From the NCBI RefSeq assembly GCF_000224145.3, contig NC_020176.2, positions 868,693-932,692 on the forward strand: DNA of 64,000 nt, in the 5' to 3' direction. Made by a program: the position numbers and the translations under genes. This stretch comes from Ciona intestinalis. Lineage: Eukaryota; Chordata; Ascidiacea; Phlebobranchia; Cionidae. This document shows positions 63,842 through 64,000 of the stretch, one piece after another. The notes beneath the pieces are model-generated. The model searched no databases and was not told the DNA's origin. It saw only the letters and a program-made list of their open reading frames with translations. Position 1 is the stretch's first letter. Each line of letters starts with the position of its first letter.

Positions 63842-64000
63842 GTAACACAACCGGTAAAGTACAACAGTCTTAAAGTAGTTGCATTAGTAAGTCGAAATTG
63901 ATGATTTTCTGAAGTCTGCCCTTACATGTCCCCACCTATATAATAAATATAGTAGACGGCAAGCATCTTACGTTTTTCTTCAGACCTGAGACTTCACTGC

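Overview
The window looks like nuclear DNA of a tunicate, most likely Ciona intestinalis/robusta. It is AT-rich, has compact multi-exon genes with canonical GT-AG introns, and carries eleven recognisable animal genes. Introns and spacers are full of short hairpin MITEs with ends like gtagggtggggaagatggga and of a composite tRNA-related SINE. Two runs of exactly 50 N (358-407 and 60221-60270) show it is a draft scaffold. The species is inferred from these features; it was not tested by search.

Layout, left to right: MDC1-like DNA-damage mediator (minus, 3' end cut by the window edge); DARS2, mitochondrial aspartyl-tRNA synthetase (minus, single exon); SLC13 Na+/dicarboxylate-citrate transporter (plus, 13 coding exons); CRLS1, cardiolipin synthase (minus, 5 exons); GBE1, glycogen branching enzyme (minus, single exon); MAP2K5/MEK5 (plus, 5 exons); SLC22A18-type MFS transporter (plus, 7 exons); SKA1 kinetochore protein (minus, 5 exons); a claudin-like four-TM protein (plus, 4 exons); rabaptin RABEP1/2 (minus, 20 exons); histone H3.3 (minus, single exon); and a TRIM-like B-box/coiled-coil/SPRY gene (plus, 3' end cut by the window edge). 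I joined the exons by hand from splice sites, reading phase and remembered family sequences. Phases agree throughout except in the first two MDC1-like exons, where each exon carries one extra base.

The genes do not form a pathway or operon. They are ordinary, functionally unrelated eukaryotic genes, and I found no new biochemical system. The points worth a second look are: (i) an MDC1-like protein with N-terminal TQ, FHA domain, SDTD-like acidic motif and a coding 30-bp minisatellite giving 10-residue acidic repeats; (ii) a 1.3-1.4 kb tandem block around an N gap (58831-61555) that duplicates a TRIM exon and looks like two haplotypes assembled in tandem; (iii) intronless DARS2 and GBE1 among intron-rich neighbours; (iv) a family of about 20 MITE copies and a composite SINE with a MIR-like core motif; (v) large near-palindromes at 5694-5861 and 49852-50008; (vi) an H3.3 with Ala at position 132; (vii) a GC-AG intron in the SLC13 gene; and (viii) a tandem duplication that repeats the claudin-like stop codon region.
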